64,000 bases of DNA from Pararhodobacter marinus (GTDB lineage: Bacteria; Pseudomonadota; Alphaproteobacteria; Rhodobacterales; Rhodobacteraceae). The DNA lies in contig NZ_QEYD01000016.1 of NCBI RefSeq assembly GCF_003122215.1, positions 1 to 64,000 of the forward strand. Reading direction: 5' to 3'. Under the pieces are notes generated by a model, which was not told the origin of the DNA, searched no databases, and saw nothing but the letters and a program-made list of their open reading frames with translations. The position numbers were made by a program, and so were the translations under genes. Positions 1 to 9,845 of the stretch are shown in pieces (position 1 is the stretch's first letter; every line of letters begins with the position of its first letter).

Positions 1-79
1 CGAGGCCCGCGGCATCGACACCCCCCGCATCTGGACCGCCGAGCGCGATCAGCAGATGTGGAACGACCTGCAGGGGTAA
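1..79 (+). CDS. 3' end of an unidentified gene (partial)
   Basis: Only the last 25 codons are in the window, read in the frame that starts at base 2 and stops at TAA 77-79. The visible tail reads EARGIDTPRIWTAERDQQ and onward. It ends five bases before the DinB-like gene, so it is probably the upstream member of the same operon as the hydroxylase and DUF2783 genes. The fragment is too short to assign a family; a metallo-hydrolase would be a guess from memory of similar gene orders. Confidence 0.55.
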   Translation, partial: EARGIDTPRIWTAERDQQMWNDLQG

Positions 80-83
80 GGCG

Positions 84-599
84 ATGCGCGACCCGTTCCT
101 GACGATGGCCCTGAACAATGCCTGGGCGAACGCGACGCTCTACCGGGCGCTGTCGGGGCTGTCGGAGGACGGGTTCGCGGCCCCGCGCCCGGGCTTCTTT
201 CCGTCGCTGAAGGAAACGCTCAACCATATCTGGCTGGTCGATCTTTACTATATCGACGCGCTGGAAGAGGCGGGCGAGGGGCTTGCGGTCTATGACCGGC
301 CCGAACAGGACAGCATGAGCGCGCTGGCAAGCGCGCAGGCCGAGGCCGATCTGCGCCTTGCGCGGTTCTGTCAGGCGTTGACGCCCGCGATGCTGGACGC
401 GCCGCGCGCGACGCAGCGCCCCGAAGGGCCGGTGACCGAGCGGGTCGGGCCGATCCTGCTGCATCTGTTTCAGCACCAGATCCATCACCGGGGTCAGGCG
501 CATACGATGGTGGCCGATGCCGGAATCGCGCCGCCGCAACTGGACGATTTTCACCTTGAATACGGCCGCGTGCCCAGCGCGCAGGCCTATTTCGGCTGA
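84..599 (+). CDS. DinB-family protein
   Basis: A 171-residue protein of the DinB/YfiT-like four-helix superfamily, whose members are usually putative metal-dependent enzymes or thiol-handling proteins rather than the E. coli DNA polymerase. The metal triad is visible: His48 in LNHIW, and His131 and His135 in an HxxxH stretch (LFQHQIHHRGQAH). The length is typical of the family. It lies five bases after the previous stop and 13 bases before the hydroxylase start, which suggests co-transcription. Its substrate is unknown. A link to handling of a product of the neighbouring ring hydroxylase is inference from position only. Confidence 0.85.
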   Translation: MRDPFLTMALNNAWANATLYRALSGLSEDGFAAPRPGFFPSLKETLNHIWLVDLYYIDALEEAGEGLAVYDRPEQDSMSALASAQAEADLRLARFCQALTPAMLDAPRATQRPEGPVTERVGPILLHLFQHQIHHRGQAHTMVADAGIAPPQLDDFHLEYGRVPSAQAYFG

Positions 600-612
600 C
601 GGAGGAGCCCCG

Positions 613-2259
613 ATGTTCGACGACCGCTACACGCTTGCCTACAAGCTTTATCCCTACGAGAAATCCGCCGATCAGGATCTCGACACCCCCGTCCGGCACC
701 CGGTCGTGGTGGTGGGCGGCGGGCCTATCGGTGTCGCCACGGCGCTGGATCTGGGCCAGCAGGGGATCCCGGTTCTGGTGCTCGACGACCACGAAGGCGT
801 CGGCATGGGCTCGCGTGCGATCTGTTTCTCGAAGCGCTGCCTCGAAGTCGCCGACCGCTATGGCTGCGGCACGCCGATGGTGGAAAAAGGCGTGACGTGG
901 AACCTGGGCAAGGTCTTTCATCGCGACCATAAAGTGTTCGAATTCAACCTTCTGCCCGAGGATGGCCATAAATACCCGGCCTTCATCAACCTGCAGCAGC
1001 CCTATTTCGAAAGCTTCATGATCGAACGCCTGCGCGCGCTGCAGGCCGAGGGCGCGCCGATCCAGCTGCGCGGCAAGAACCGCGTCGATGCGATCGAGGT
1101 GAAGGACGACCATGTCGTCCTGACGGTGATGACCCCGGACGGCCCCTATACGGTCGAGGCCGACTGGCTGGTCGCCGCGGACGGCGCGAACTCGCCCCTG
1201 CGCGACAAGCTGGGGCTGGGCTTTACCGGCAAGGTGTTCAAGGACAGCTTCCTGATCGCCGATATCCGCATGAAGGGCGACGTGGATTTCCCCACCGAAC
1301 GCTGGTTCTGGTTCGAGCCCAGCCATGGCGAGGGCGCCTCGATGCTGCTGCACCGCCAGCCCGACAATGTCTGGCGCGTCGATTTCCAGATCGGCTGGGA
1401 TGTCGATCGCAAGGAAGAGATGAAGGAAGAGAATATCCGCCGCCGTCTCGACGCCTTCCTGAAGGGCGTGGAATACGACATGGTCTGGTCGTCGATCTAC
1501 ACGTTCCAGTGCAAGCGGATGGAAAGCTTCCGCCATGGCCGCGTGTTCTTTGCCGGGGACGCGGCGCACCAGGTCTCGCCCTTCGGCGCGCGGGGGGCCA
1601 ATTCGGGCATTCAGGACGTCGACAATCTGGGATGGAAGCTGGGGCTGGTCATCAGCGGCAAGGCGCCCGAGGCGCTGCTCGACAGCTATTCGGCCGAGCG
1701 CGAGCATGGCGCGGACGAGAATATCCTCAACTCGACCCGGTCGACCGATTTCATCACGCCCAAATCCGAGACATCGAAGATCTTCCGCGACGCGGTTCTG
1801 GCCCTGTCGGACAAGCACGATTTCGCCCGGCCCTTCGTCAATTCGGGGCGCCTGTCGGTGCCCTGCTATTATGACGGGCTGCCGCTGAACGGCGCGGACG
1901 ACCTGCCCGGCGGCCCGGCCCGCGCGCGCCCCGGCGCGCCGTGCCCGGACGTGCCGCTGGGCGACGGGTTCCTGATCGAGCGGCTGGGCGCGCGCAAGGG
2001 GGCGGCGTTCCAGATCCTTGCCGTGGATGCCGAGGTGCCCGAGACCTTCAGCGCGCACGGGCTTGATCTGGAGGTCGTGAAAGTCTCGGCCGCCGACGCG
2101 CCGCTTCTGCGCGAGCGCTATCTGGGCGAGGCGCGGTCGGCCGTCTACCTGATCCGCCCCGACCAGCATGTCGCCGCGCGCTGGGAGACCTGGGACGACC
2201 GGGCGGTCGCGCAGGCGCTGGGTCGCGCGACGGGGCATGACATCGGCAAGGAGCAGTGA
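613..2259 (+). CDS. FAD-dependent aromatic-ring monooxygenase (PheA/TfdB type)
   Basis: A 548-residue flavoprotein hydroxylase. The start at 613 is chosen over an upstream in-frame codon because GGAGGAG lies just before it and the dinucleotide-fold strand follows soon after. Visible signatures: GGGPIG at residues 35-40 (FAD ADP-binding GxGxxG), VAADGANS near residue 190 (DG motif), and FFAGDAAHQVSPFGARG near residue 316 (GD motif that contacts FAD ribityl and NAD(P)H). This family hydroxylates phenolic or aromatic acids using NAD(P)H and O2 in the cytoplasm. The exact substrate cannot be read from the sequence. It is followed at once by a DUF2783 gene, a pairing I recall from other proteobacterial aromatic-degradation loci. 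Confidence 0.9.
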   Translation: MFDDRYTLAYKLYPYEKSADQDLDTPVRHPVVVVGGGPIGVATALDLGQQGIPVLVLDDHEGVGMGSRAICFSKRCLEVADRYGCGTPMVEKGVTWNLGKVFHRDHKVFEFNLLPEDGHKYPAFINLQQPYFESFMIERLRALQAEGAPIQLRGKNRVDAIEVKDDHVVLTVMTPDGPYTVEADWLVAADGANSPLRDKLGLGFTGKVFKDSFLIADIRMKGDVDFPTERWFWFEPSHGEGASMLLHRQPDNVWRVDFQIGWDVDRKEEMKEENIRRRLDAFLKGVEYDMVWSSIYTFQCKRMESFRHGRVFFAGDAAHQVSPFGARGANSGIQDVDNLGWKLGLVISGKAPEALLDSYSAEREHGADENILNSTRSTDFITPKSETSKIFRDAVLALSDKHDFARPFVNSGRLSVPCYYDGLPLNGADDLPGGPARARPGAPCPDVPLGDGFLIERLGARKGAAFQILAVDAEVPETFSAHGLDLEVVKVSAADAPLLRERYLGEARSAVYLIRPDQHVAARWETWDDRAVAQALGRATGHDIGKEQ

Positions 2260-2261
2260 GA

Positions 2262-2450
2262 ATGGGACAGCTGAACACCACCCGCAACGTGGCGCGCGCC
2301 GACGACGTCTATCAGATGCTGATCGACGCGCATGAGGGCAAGACGAAGGACGAAAGCGACGCGTTCAACGCGCGGCTAATCCTGACGCTGATCAACCATA
2401 TCGGCGACGAGGCGGTGATCGCCGAAGCGCTGTCCGTGGCCGAGGGCTGA
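2262..2450 (+). CDS. DUF2783 small protein
   Basis: A 62-residue soluble protein (MGQLNTTRNVARADDVYQML to SVAEG) matching the DUF2783 family, small helical proteins of unknown role that sit next to FAD ring hydroxylases. An AAGGAG at 2248-2253 favours the ATG at 2262 over a GTG at 2256 that would overlap the hydroxylase stop. Tight spacing (2 bases) makes translational coupling with the hydroxylase likely. It may be an accessory subunit or stabiliser, but that is inference. Confidence 0.8.
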   Translation: MGQLNTTRNVARADDVYQMLIDAHEGKTKDESDAFNARLILTLINHIGDEAVIAEALSVAEG

Positions 2451-2548
2451 GCAGGCCCGAAGGCGGCCGAAGCGCGCTCCACCCGCCCACCCCCGCGCGC
2501 TTCGGCCGCCGCCCAATTCCGGCGGCGCGCGGGCGGCGAGGGCGCGGC

Positions 2549-2575
2549 CGAGTATTTTCGGCAGCGTGAAGGGGG
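2549..2575 (+). repeat. Truncated copy of the recurrent gga-tattt intergenic element
   Basis: The block CCGAGTATTTTCGGCAGCG followed by TGAAGGGGG matches the conserved 3' part of the element seen at 4052, 41141, 45477, 48836 and 58698, and is closest to the copy at 58740-58767. The upstream G/C hairpin is not cleanly preserved. It lies about 100 bases after the DUF2783 stop, inside the 219-base gap before the serine ammonia-lyase gene. Confidence 0.5.
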
Positions 2576-2669
2576 AGGGCGCAAAAGCGGTCCCGGTGGT
2601 CGCTGATGGTCGATTGGCGCGGGGCAGGGCCGCTAGGGTGGCGCGAACATCCTTTCGGAGCGCGCGTCC

Positions 2670-4043
2670 ATGTTTCTGTCCGTCTTCGACATCTTCAAGA
2701 TCGGCGTCGGCCCGTCATCCTCGCATACGATGGGGCCGATGGTTGCCGCCGCGCGCTTTCTCGACCGGCTGCGTGGATCGCCGTTTCAGCCGCATGGCCT
2801 GCGGGCCTCGCTGCATGGGTCGCTGGCCTTTACCGGCGTCGGTCACGCGACCGACCGCGCGGTGATCCTGGGTCTTGCGGGTTTCGTGCCCGAGAGCTTC
2901 GACGCCGCGCGCGCGGATGCCGTCATGGCCGAGATCGCCGCGACGAAACAGGTGAACCCGCCCGACCTGCCGGCGATGCGCTTCGATCCCAAGGAGGACC
3001 TGATCTTCGATTACGGCCCGGCCCTGGCGGGGCATGCCAACGGGATGATCCTGATGGCCACCGATGCGCAGGGCGACGTGATCGCGCAGGAGACCTATTA
3101 CTCCATCGGCGGCGGATTCGTCGTTACCGAGGCCGAGTTGCATGCCGGCGAGAACGGTCCGGGCGCGGTGCCGGTGCGCTATCCGTTCGAGAGCGCCGAG
3201 GCCATGCTGACGATGGCGCGCGAGAGCGGGCTGTCGATTGCCACGATGAAGCGCGCCAACGAGTTGACGCGACGCAGCCCCGAGGAGCTGAAAGCGGGGA
3301 TCGCGCGGATCTGGTCGGTGATGAATGCCTGCATCGAGCGCGGGCTCGAGGGCGAGGGCATCCTGCCCGGCGGGCTGAAGGTGAAACGGCGCGCGCGCGG
3401 CATCCATCAGGCGCTTCTGGCCGAACGGGGCCTGAACCTGACCGCGCCGCATGTGATCAACGACTGGATGTCGGTCTATGCGATGGCCGTGAACGAGGAA
3501 AACGCCGCCGGCGGGCAGGTGGTGACGGCGCCGACCAACGGGGCGGCGGGCGTGGTGCCGGCGGTGATCCGCTACTGGCTCGATCATGTGCCGGGCGCGT
3601 CCTCGGACAAGATCGAGGATTTCCTGCTGACGGCCGCGGCGATCGGCGGGCTGATCAAGCACAATGCCAGTATCTCGGGCGCGGAATGCGGCTGCCAGGC
3701 CGAGGTCGGCTCGGCCGCCTCGATGGCGGCGGCGGGGCTTTGCGCGGTGATGGGGGGCAGTCCCGAACAGGTCGAGAACGCCGCCGAGATCGCGCTCGAG
3801 CACCATCTGGGCATGACCTGCGACCCGGTGAAGGGGTTGGTGCAGGTCCCCTGCATCGAACGCAACGGGCTGGGCGCGATCAAGGCGGTCTCGGCGGCCT
3901 CGCTGGCCCTGCGCGGGGACGGGGCGCATTTCATGCCGCTCGACAATTGTATCGAGGCGATGCGACAGACTGGCGCGGATATGAGCGAGAAATACAAGGA
4001 AACGGCGCTGGGCGGGCTGGCGGTCAACGTGCCCAATTGCTGA
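2670..4043 (+). CDS. sdaA: L-serine ammonia-lyase, single-chain iron-sulfur type
   Basis: A 457-residue L-serine dehydratase that deaminates L-serine to pyruvate and ammonia using a labile [4Fe-4S] cluster. The N-terminal hallmark [19 protein letters not shown] (residues 5-23) is intact. The alpha domain carries [19 protein letters not shown] and [18 protein letters not shown]. Candidate cluster cysteines are in GAECGC, MTCDP and VPCIERN. Length and order (beta domain then alpha domain) fit the fused one-chain form. The gene stands alone between a 219-base gap and a hairpin element, so it is probably a single-gene transcript. Confidence 0.96.
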   Translation: MFLSVFDIFKIGVGPSSSHTMGPMVAAARFLDRLRGSPFQPHGLRASLHGSLAFTGVGHATDRAVILGLAGFVPESFDAARADAVMAEIAATKQVNPPDLPAMRFDPKEDLIFDYGPALAGHANGMILMATDAQGDVIAQETYYSIGGGFVVTEAELHAGENGPGAVPVRYPFESAEAMLTMARESGLSIATMKRANELTRRSPEELKAGIARIWSVMNACIERGLEGEGILPGGLKVKRRARGIHQALLAERGLNLTAPHVINDWMSVYAMAVNEENAAGGQVVTAPTNGAAGVVPAVIRYWLDHVPGASSDKIEDFLLTAAAIGGLIKHNASISGAECGCQAEVGSAASMAAAGLCAVMGGSPEQVENAAEIALEHHLGMTCDPVKGLVQVPCIERNGLGAIKAVSAASLALRGDGAHFMPLDNCIEAMRQTGADMSEKYKETALGGLAVNVPNC

Positions 4044-4051
4044 AGCGGGCA

Positions 4052-4120
4052 GGGGGGCTTTGCCCCCCGGTTCGGGCTGCGCCCGACCCTCCCCCCAGGA
4101 TATTTGTGGAACAAAGATGA
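4052..4120 (+). repeat. Recurrent intergenic element, copy a (hairpin plus ggatattt block)
   Basis: GGGGGGC-TTT-GCCCCCC (4052-4068) forms a strong hairpin right after the sdaA stop. A second small inverted repeat (TTCGGGCTGCGCCCGA) follows, then the conserved block CCAGGATATTTGTGGAACAA and AGATG. The hairpin can serve as the sdaA terminator, although no T-run follows it. The same architecture recurs at four other full sites in the window. Confidence 0.75.
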
Positions 4121-4191
4121 GGGGCGCCGAAAAGGTCAGGCTTTCGCGCGATATCGGATAAGTGCCAGCATGTGGCAGTTATCTAGGGCGT

Positions 4192-4896
4192 TCAGGCGAG
4201 ATCGGGTCGGATTTGTGAAAGAGCAGGCCAGGAGGGCGCCTCTGCCAGTCCCGCCAGCAGGGCATCGAGCGACGCAACGGGGATCAGCAGCAGCATTTGC
4301 GGCGCGGCGGGGGCGAGGCTGACGGGACCCGTCCGCGCTGCATTCGAGGTGCCGATACGCCCCAGCGGATCGAAGCGCAGCGGATCGGTCGGCCATTCGA
4401 GCCCGTTCGAGGCGCAGCGCAGCGGCGCCAGCGGGTAAAGCGAGACGCGGGTGCCGGGATCGAGCCGCAGGTCCAGCTCGGGCGGGCAGAGCAGGCACAG
4501 ATCCTCGCCGGTATCGAGAATGAGGCGTCGCTCGGGGTTGCGCGCGAGCGTGCTCATCGCGGCCAGCGTATGGTCGAGCCGCGCGCCGGTGAATCCCACC
4601 GCGATCAGCACCGGCGCCGAGACCGCCGCCAGCACCTTGTCGAAATCGGTGGTCTCCTGATCGGGATCGTGGTGGATGCGCCCGGGGCCGAGCGTCTCGC
4701 GCGCGGCATCCGAGAGCGAATCGAGATCGCCGACCACCAGATCGGGCCGGTATCCCAGCGCCAGCGCCGCATCCGCACCCCCATCCGCCGCCACCAGGTG
4801 CGGCGCCACCGAGAGCGCCCGCCTGAGCGATTCCCCGCCCGGCGCGCCCCCGCCGATCAGGGTGATGCCCTGCGTTTTGGTCATGAGAACCGACAT
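4192..4896 (-). CDS. Thiamine pyrophosphokinase
   Basis: A protein of about 234 residues that transfers pyrophosphate from ATP to thiamine to make thiamine diphosphate. All family blocks are present: GGGAPGGESLRRAL near the start, VAADGGADAALALG, PDLVVGDLDSLS, DPDQETTDFDKVLAAV (the TDxxKA motif) and GFTGARLDHTLAAM. The ATG at 4896 is preferred to a TTG at 4932. A later ATG at 4884 also fits, and none has a clear ribosome site. The gene stands opposite to both neighbours. No TPP riboswitch fold is apparent upstream. Confidence 0.93.
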   Translation of the reverse strand: MSVLMTKTQGITLIGGGAPGGESLRRALSVAPHLVAADGGADAALALGYRPDLVVGDLDSLSDAARETLGPGRIHHDPDQETTDFDKVLAAVSAPVLIAVGFTGARLDHTLAAMSTLARNPERRLILDTGEDLCLLCPPELDLRLDPGTRVSLYPLAPLRCASNGLEWPTDPLRFDPLGRIGTSNAARTGPVSLAPAAPQMLLLIPVASLDALLAGLAEAPSWPALSQIRPDLA

Positions 4897-5068
4897 GGCC
4901 GCTACATGTCGCGATGGCCCGGCGCTTGTCAATTGGGGCAGGGCCGGGCAAGCTTGGCCACAATCCGATCAAGAAATTACCTTGGGCGCTCCTTACTGGC
5001 GCACCCTTGAGGCAGTCAAAGTCGAGCCTGAGATGTAGACCTCGAAATCATTGAGGGTTGAAAAGCGT

Positions 5069-8000
5069 ATGGTCGGTCCGAGCAAAATCCTGACGGTGTC
5101 CTATGGGACCTTCTCGTGCACCCTCGAAGGGTTCGACGAGCCGTTCAGCACGATGAAGGCGATCGCCGAGTATTTCCGCGACCTCGCCGCCGAGGACCGC
5201 TATTTCGGCGCCGAGCCGCCGACGCCCGATGCCGAGATGCTGCACAAGATCGCCGAGCGCGAGATCAAGCGCAGGGTCGAGGCGAGCATCCAGGAAAACG
5301 GCGTCGTGCTGCGTCCGCAGATCGAGGCGGCGCAGGCGGAAGAGGAACAGTCCGAACAGGACCCGGCGGAGGAAAGCAGCGAGGGCCGCCCCGACGGGGA
5401 AGCGCCGCGCCATGCGGCCAGCGCCCGGACCCTGGCCGCCGCCGATGCGGTCGAGGCCGCGGCCAGCCGGGGGGACAGCCAAGCCGAGGCGGGCATGGAC
5501 GAGAGCGGCCAGCTTGGCGATATCTCGGCCAAGCTGCAGCGGATCCGCGCCGCCGTCGCGCAGGTGCGTGCCGCCGAAGAACAGGACGCGCCGCAAGAGA
5601 GCCTTAAGGACGCCGTTCAGACCGCGATCCACGCGGAAGACGATGACGACGCCGGGGCGCAAGGCGAATGGGATGCCCCTGAAGCGCTGGTCGATACGCC
5701 CGTCGAGTTGCAGGCGAACCAGCCGGGCGCCGATACCGAGACGCTTGCGCAGTCCGCGTCCTTTGAGGCCGAGCAGACCGAAGCGTCGACGCCCTGGGCG
5801 GCCGAGGGCTGGATCGATACCGCGTGGGAGCAAGGCCCTGCCGCGCCCGCCTTCGAGCCCGAAACCGTCTCGCAGGATGGCTGGTCGCAGGATGACGGCC
5901 AAGGCCCGGACGGGGGCTGGCAGGACGAGAGCGTTTCCGGCGCCGCGCCGTATCCCGCCCCGCAGAACGCTTATTTCGGCGACAATCAGGTCTATGCCGA
6001 TCGGCAATTCGACGCCGGTCAGTCCGCGCCTGCCATGAGCGACGCGACCGGCTACGCCGCTTCCTATGAGCCCGCGCCGTTCGACGCCGCGCCGCTTTAT
6101 GGCTCGATGGAGGAACTGGCCGACGAAACCGCCGATGGCGATGCCGCTGCGGAAGAAGCGGCCCGTATCGAGGCTGAGCGTCTTGACGCCGAGCGGCTGG
6201 AGGCCGAACGCCTTGAAGCGGCCCGTCTGGAAGCCGAGCGAGTGGCCGCCGAGGAAGCGGCGCGTCTGGAGGCGGAGCGCCTGGCGACCGAGGAAGCGGC
6301 GCGCCTGGAGGCCGAGCGTCTGGCGGCCGAGGAAGCCGCGCGTCTGGAGGCCGAGCGACTGGCCGCCGAGGAAGCCGCACGTCTGGAGGCCGAGCGTCTG
6401 GCCGCCGAAGAGGCCGCGCGTCTGGAGGCGGAGCGTCTGGCCGCCGAGGAAGCGGCGCGTCTGGAGGCCGAGCGTCTGGCGGCCGAAGAGGCCGCACGTC
6501 TGGAGGCGGAGCGTCTGGCCGCCGAGGAAGCTGCGCGTCTGGAGGCCGAGCGTCTGGCGGCCGAAGAGGCCGCACGTCTGGAAGCTGAACGTCTGGCAAA
6601 AGAAGAGACCGACCGGCTGGAGGCCGAGCGCCGGGCCGCGGAAGAGGCCGCGCGGCTTGAAGACGAGCGGCAGGCTGCTGCCGTCGCCGCCCGGCTGGCG
6701 GAAGAAGGTTCGATGTCTGACATTGAAATGTCAGACGACCTTCCGGGCGAAGAAGAGGTGGTCGCCGCCGAAGCTGCGCGCCTGGCCCATGAGCGCGACG
6801 CCGCCTTCGAGAACGCCCCGGAAGCCTCTGACAAAAAAGACGAAAGCACCGAAGGTCGCGACGACGAGAGCGAGCGTTTCGCCGCCGAGCGTCAGCGTCT
6901 GGAAGCGCAGATCCGCGCCGAGCTTGCGGCGCGCGACAACTGGGGGGACGCGGCTGCTCCGAAAGCGGATGCCGAAACGCCCGCCGCGCCGCGTCAGGGG
7001 CGCCGCGTTGTGATCGTGCGCCCGGGCCCGCGTCCCGCCGCGCAGGCCCGGCCCGAGCCGGAACAGGCGCCCGAACCCGCGCGCCCGGACAGCACCGAAA
7101 GCGTGCGTGCCACGATGGCCGCCTTCGCCGAAGACGGTTTTGCCGATGAAGAGGCGCTGACCGAGGCCCCCTCGGCCGCTGAACAAAAGGACGACGCTGT
7201 CCCCGCCGCCGAAGCGCATGCCGATACCCGCACCGGGGTCGAGGACGGGGCCGAAAACGGGGCCGAAAACGGGGCCGAGGACGAAGACGACGACATCGAG
7301 GCCCGCGTCGCCCGGGCGCTGGGCGATACCGGTCTTGCCGCCGAGGAAGAGGCCGCGCTGGTCGCCGAGCTCGCCGCGGTCGAGCGGGAATCGGAAACCG
7401 CCCGCCGCGCCGAAAGCGAGCGCCGCGCGCTGCTGCGCGGCGAGGCCGCCGATGCCGCCGTCGACCGGCTGATCATCCAGGCCGACACCGAATTGTCGAA
7501 CGAGGACGCCCAGCGCCGCCAGTCGACGCTGAGCCACCTGAAAGCCGCCGTCATCGCCACCCGCGCGGACGAGGAAGCGGGCTCGGCCCGCAACCCCGAA
7601 GTCGCCCAGCAGGCCGAGATCGCCCGCTACCGCGCCGATCTGGAACGCTCGGTGCGCCCCAACGGGGACGAGGCCGCCGACGAGGGCAGCCCGCGCCGTC
7701 CGCAGCGCCCGGTGACCCAGCGCACCCAGCGCCCGCGCAGCGCCCAGCCGCCCCTGGTTCTGGTCAGCGAGCAGCGGATCGACCGGCCCGCCGAGACCGA
7801 GCTCGTCCGCCCCCGCCGGATCAATACCGGCGCTCTCGCGGTCGAGGAATTGTTCGACGAGGACGCCCCCGCGACACCGATGCCACGGGGCAAGGCCTTC
7901 GACGATTTCGTCGGGCCCATGCATCTGACCACCCTTGCCGAACTGACCGAGGCCGCTGCGGCCTATATCACGCATGTGGAGGGGCTCGAGGAATTCTCGC

Positions 8001-8185
8001 GCCCGCAGGTGATGCGGCATGTGGTTTCCACCAACCTGCCGATGACGCGCTCGCGCGAGAACCTGCTTCGCACCTTCGGTCTGCTGATGCGCCAGGGAAG
8101 CCTGGCGCGTTCGCGTCGCGGCCAGTTTCAGCTTGCCCCCGGATCGGAATTCGCCGAACAGGCGCGCCGCTTCGCCGGGCAGTGA
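5069..8185 (+). CDS. Large Glu/Ala-rich repeat protein, conserved N- and C-termini, function unknown
   Basis: A 1038-residue acidic protein with no signal peptide or membrane span. The N-terminus ([20 protein letters not shown], up to about residue 90) looks globular and is conserved, as I recall, in Rhodobacteraceae. Residues about 95-385 are acidic and low-complexity. Residues 387-542 are twelve 13-residue units of the [13 protein letters not shown] type, expected to form a long charged helix or coiled coil. Residues about 665-710 carry a Pro/Arg-rich patch, and a [12 protein letters not shown] triplet follows near residue 730. The last 95 residues (from [20 protein letters not shown]) look like a winged-helix-type fold. 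ATG 5069 is chosen over TTG 5051. I do not recognise a biochemical function; a scaffold or cytoskeleton-like role is only a guess. Confidence 0.85.
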   Translation: MVGPSKILTVSYGTFSCTLEGFDEPFSTMKAIAEYFRDLAAEDRYFGAEPPTPDAEMLHKIAEREIKRRVEASIQENGVVLRPQIEAAQAEEEQSEQDPAEESSEGRPDGEAPRHAASARTLAAADAVEAAASRGDSQAEAGMDESGQLGDISAKLQRIRAAVAQVRAAEEQDAPQESLKDAVQTAIHAEDDDDAGAQGEWDAPEALVDTPVELQANQPGADTETLAQSASFEAEQTEASTPWAAEGWIDTAWEQGPAAPAFEPETVSQDGWSQDDGQGPDGGWQDESVSGAAPYPAPQNAYFGDNQVYADRQFDAGQSAPAMSDATGYAASYEPAPFDAAPLYGSMEELADETADGDAAAEEAARIEAERLDAERLEAERLEAARLEAERVAAEEAARLEAERLATEEAARLEAERLAAEEAARLEAERLAAEEAARLEAERLAAEEAARLEAERLAAEEAARLEAERLAAEEAARLEAERLAAEEAARLEAERLAAEEAARLEAERLAKEETDRLEAERRAAEEAARLEDERQAAAVAARLAEEGSMSDIEMSDDLPGEEEVVAAEAARLAHERDAAFENAPEASDKKDESTEGRDDESERFAAERQRLEAQIRAELAARDNWGDAAAPKADAETPAAPRQGRRVVIVRPGPRPAAQARPEPEQAPEPARPDSTESVRATMAAFAEDGFADEEALTEAPSAAEQKDDAVPAAEAHADTRTGVEDGAENGAENGAEDEDDDIEARVARALGDTGLAAEEEAALVAELAAVERESETARRAESERRALLRGEAADAAVDRLIIQADTELSNEDAQRRQSTLSHLKAAVIATRADEEAGSARNPEVAQQAEIARYRADLERSVRPNGDEAADEGSPRRPQRPVTQRTQRPRSAQPPLVLVSEQRIDRPAETELVRPRRINTGALAVEELFDEDAPATPMPRGKAFDDFVGPMHLTTLAELTEAAAAYITHVEGLEEFSRPQVMRHVVSTNLPMTRSRENLLRTFGLLMRQGSLARSRRGQFQLAPGSEFAEQARRFAGQ
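6227..6694 (+). repeat. 39-bp tandem repeat, 12 units, inside the repeat protein gene
   Basis: Twelve in-frame 39-base units encode LEAERxAxEEAAR. Units 3 to 9 (6305-6577) encode the identical 13-mer while their DNA differs mainly at third codon positions. The outer units drift ([32 protein letters not shown]). The strict 39-base phase and silent differences point to old duplication with protein-level selection. The array also produces long false open frames on the other strand and frames. Confidence 0.97.
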
Positions 8186-8214
8186 CCGCCCGCGACAAAC
8201 GGGCCGGTCAACGA

Positions 8215-8244
8215 AAACGGGCGCCGATCCCTCGGCGCCCGTTT
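8215..8244. terminator. Bidirectional rho-independent terminator
   Basis: A perfect 13-base inverted repeat (AAACGGGCGCCGA, loop TCCC, TCGGCGCCCGTTT) lies between two convergent genes, the repeat protein (+) and the DUF2842 gene (-). With A/T ends on both sides it can terminate transcription in either direction. Confidence 0.88.
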
Positions 8245-8248
8245 CGCG

Positions 8249-8482
8249 TTACAGCTCGTCGTCCGGCCTGTCGTCGGGGTCGGCCTGCCCGACGCCCTTG
8301 AACACCGCTTTCAGGGGCAGCGCCCAGACCACGCCCAGCGCGGCATAGATCGCCAGCTCCAACAGGATCGGCGGCCGGTCGAACAGGTTCACAAGGCTGA
8401 TCGCCACGACGATATAGAGCGGCAGCGCCACCAGCAGGACCAGAAGCGACAGCCGCCGCCGTGCTTTGTACGACAGCGCCAT
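8249..8482 (-). CDS. DUF2842-like small membrane protein
   Basis: A 77-residue protein with a basic N-terminus (MALSYKARRRLSLLVLLVAL), two predicted transmembrane helices (about residues 10-30 and 39-58) and an acidic tail. It fits the DUF2842 family of alphaproteobacterial inner-membrane proteins of unknown role. It starts two bases after the purA stop on the same strand, so it is very likely co-transcribed and coupled to purA. Confidence 0.8.
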   Translation of the reverse strand: MALSYKARRRLSLLVLLVALPLYIVVAISLVNLFDRPPILLELAIYAALGVVWALPLKAVFKGVGQADPDDRPDDEL

Positions 8483-8484
8483 GA

Positions 8485-9780
8485 TCAATCCGCGAACGGG
8501 TCGGTGACGAGGATCGTGTCCTCGCGCTCGGGGCTGGTCGAGACCAGCGCGACGGGGCACTGGATCAGCTCTTCGATGCGGCGGATATACTTGATCGCCT
8601 GCGCCGGCAGATCGGCCCAGGACCGCGCGCCGACGGTCGATTCCGACCAGCCGTCCATCTCTTCATAGACCGGCGTGCAGCGCGCCTGGCTTTCCGAGGC
8701 GATGGGCAGGTAATCCAGCCGCTGGCCGTCCAGCTCGTAGCCCACGCAGATCTTCAGCACGTCGAAGCCGTCGAGCACGTCGAGCTTCGTCAGCGAAATG
8801 CCCGACACGCCCGAGGTCGCGCAGGTCTGGCGCACCAGCGCCGCGTCGAACCAGCCGCAGCGGCGCTTGCGACCTGTCACGGTGCCGAACTCATGGCCCC
8901 GCTCGCCCAGCCGTTGGCCGACCTCGTCGTTCAGCTCGGTCGGGAAGGGGCCTTCGCCCACCCGCGTCGTGTACGCTTTCACGATGCCCAGGACGTAATC
9001 GATCGAGGTCGGACCGACGCCCACCCCGGTCGCCGCCTGTCCGGCGATGACGTTGGACGAGGTGACGAAGGGATAAGTCCCGAAATCGATGTCCAGAAGC
9101 GCGCCCTGCGCCCCTTCGAACAGGATCCGCTTGCCCGCCTTGCGCGCCTCGGTCAGCACTTTCCAGACCGGCGCCGCATAGGGCAGGATCTCGCCCGCAA
9201 TGGCGGTCAGATCGGCGAGCAGCCGTTCACGGTCGACAGGCTCGATGCCCAGCCCCCGGCGCAGCGGGTCGTGGTGCTGTAGCGCGCGGTCGATCCGCGC
9301 GGCCAGCGTCGCGGGATCGGCCAGATCGGCCACCCGGACCGAGCGGCGACCGACCTTGTCCTCGTAGGCCGGGCCGATGCCGCGCCCGGTCGTGCCGATC
9401 TTCGTGCCCTTCGAGGCCGCCTCTTCGCGCGCGCGGTCCAGTTCGCCGTGGATCGGCAGGATCAGCGGCGTGTTCTCGGCAATCATCAGCGTCTCGGGGC
9501 TGATCTCGACGCCCTGCTCGCGGATCTTGGCGATCTCGGACACCAGGTGCCAGGGGTCCAGAACCACGCCATTGCCGATCACGGACAGCTTGCCGCCCCG
9601 CACCACGCCCGAGGGCAGCGCGTTCAGCTTGTAGACCTTGCCGTCGATGACAAGGGTATGGCCGGCATTATGGCCCCCCTGAAAGCGCGCGATCACATCC
9701 GCGCGCTCGCTGAGCCAGTCGACGATCTTGCCCTTGCCCTCGTCGCCCCATTGGGCGCCCACGACAACCACGTTGGCCAT
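8485..9780 (-). CDS. purA: Adenylosuccinate synthetase
   Basis: A 431-residue enzyme that joins IMP and aspartate with GTP hydrolysis to form adenylosuccinate, the first step from IMP to AMP. The N-terminal P-loop [16 protein letters not shown], the [10 protein letters not shown] block with the catalytic His, [14 protein letters not shown], and the C-terminal [13 protein letters not shown] are all intact. The start ATG at 9780 follows GGGAAGGACTCCGTC, giving a ribosome site. A frame extension far upstream is an artefact. The DUF2842 gene follows after two bases. Confidence 0.98.
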   Translation of the reverse strand: MANVVVVGAQWGDEGKGKIVDWLSERADVIARFQGGHNAGHTLVIDGKVYKLNALPSGVVRGGKLSVIGNGVVLDPWHLVSEIAKIREQGVEISPETLMIAENTPLILPIHGELDRAREEAASKGTKIGTTGRGIGPAYEDKVGRRSVRVADLADPATLAARIDRALQHHDPLRRGLGIEPVDRERLLADLTAIAGEILPYAAPVWKVLTEARKAGKRILFEGAQGALLDIDFGTYPFVTSSNVIAGQAATGVGVGPTSIDYVLGIVKAYTTRVGEGPFPTELNDEVGQRLGERGHEFGTVTGRKRRCGWFDAALVRQTCATSGVSGISLTKLDVLDGFDVLKICVGYELDGQRLDYLPIASESQARCTPVYEEMDGWSESTVGARSWADLPAQAIKYIRRIEELIQCPVALVSTSPEREDTILVTDPFAD

Positions 9781-9816
9781 GACGGAGTCCTTCCCCGGTT
9801 TGGTGAAACCGTGCGT

Positions 9817-9845
9817 TCTATAACGATGCGCGCGCGCGGGTGAAA
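9817..9845 (-). promoter_or_regulatory. Candidate sigma70-type promoter for purA
   Basis: On the minus strand TTTCAC (9845-9840) and TATAGA (9822-9817) are separated by 17 bases. The -10 box lies 37 bases upstream of the purA ATG. The -35 box is weak; assignment is by pattern only. Confidence 0.4.

Noticed and set aside
220-2238. A 672-codon minus-strand frame opposite the hydroxylase
   Set aside because: The plus-strand hydroxylase has complete FAD motifs; the opposite frame is low-complexity and has no recognisable domain.
4933-5068. A TPP riboswitch near the thiamine pyrophosphokinase
   Set aside because: The conserved thi-box core (CTGAGA and ACCTGATCTGGAT-like blocks) is not seen in the 136-base upstream region.
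6227-6694. The 39-base repeat array as a CRISPR array
   Set aside because: There are no spacers. Units are contiguous, in frame, and code for a helical repeat.
6097-6849. A minus-strand frame rich in [13 protein letters not shown] repeats
   Set aside because: It is the antisense of the 39-base repeats and arises because 39 is divisible by three. No start or ribosome site.
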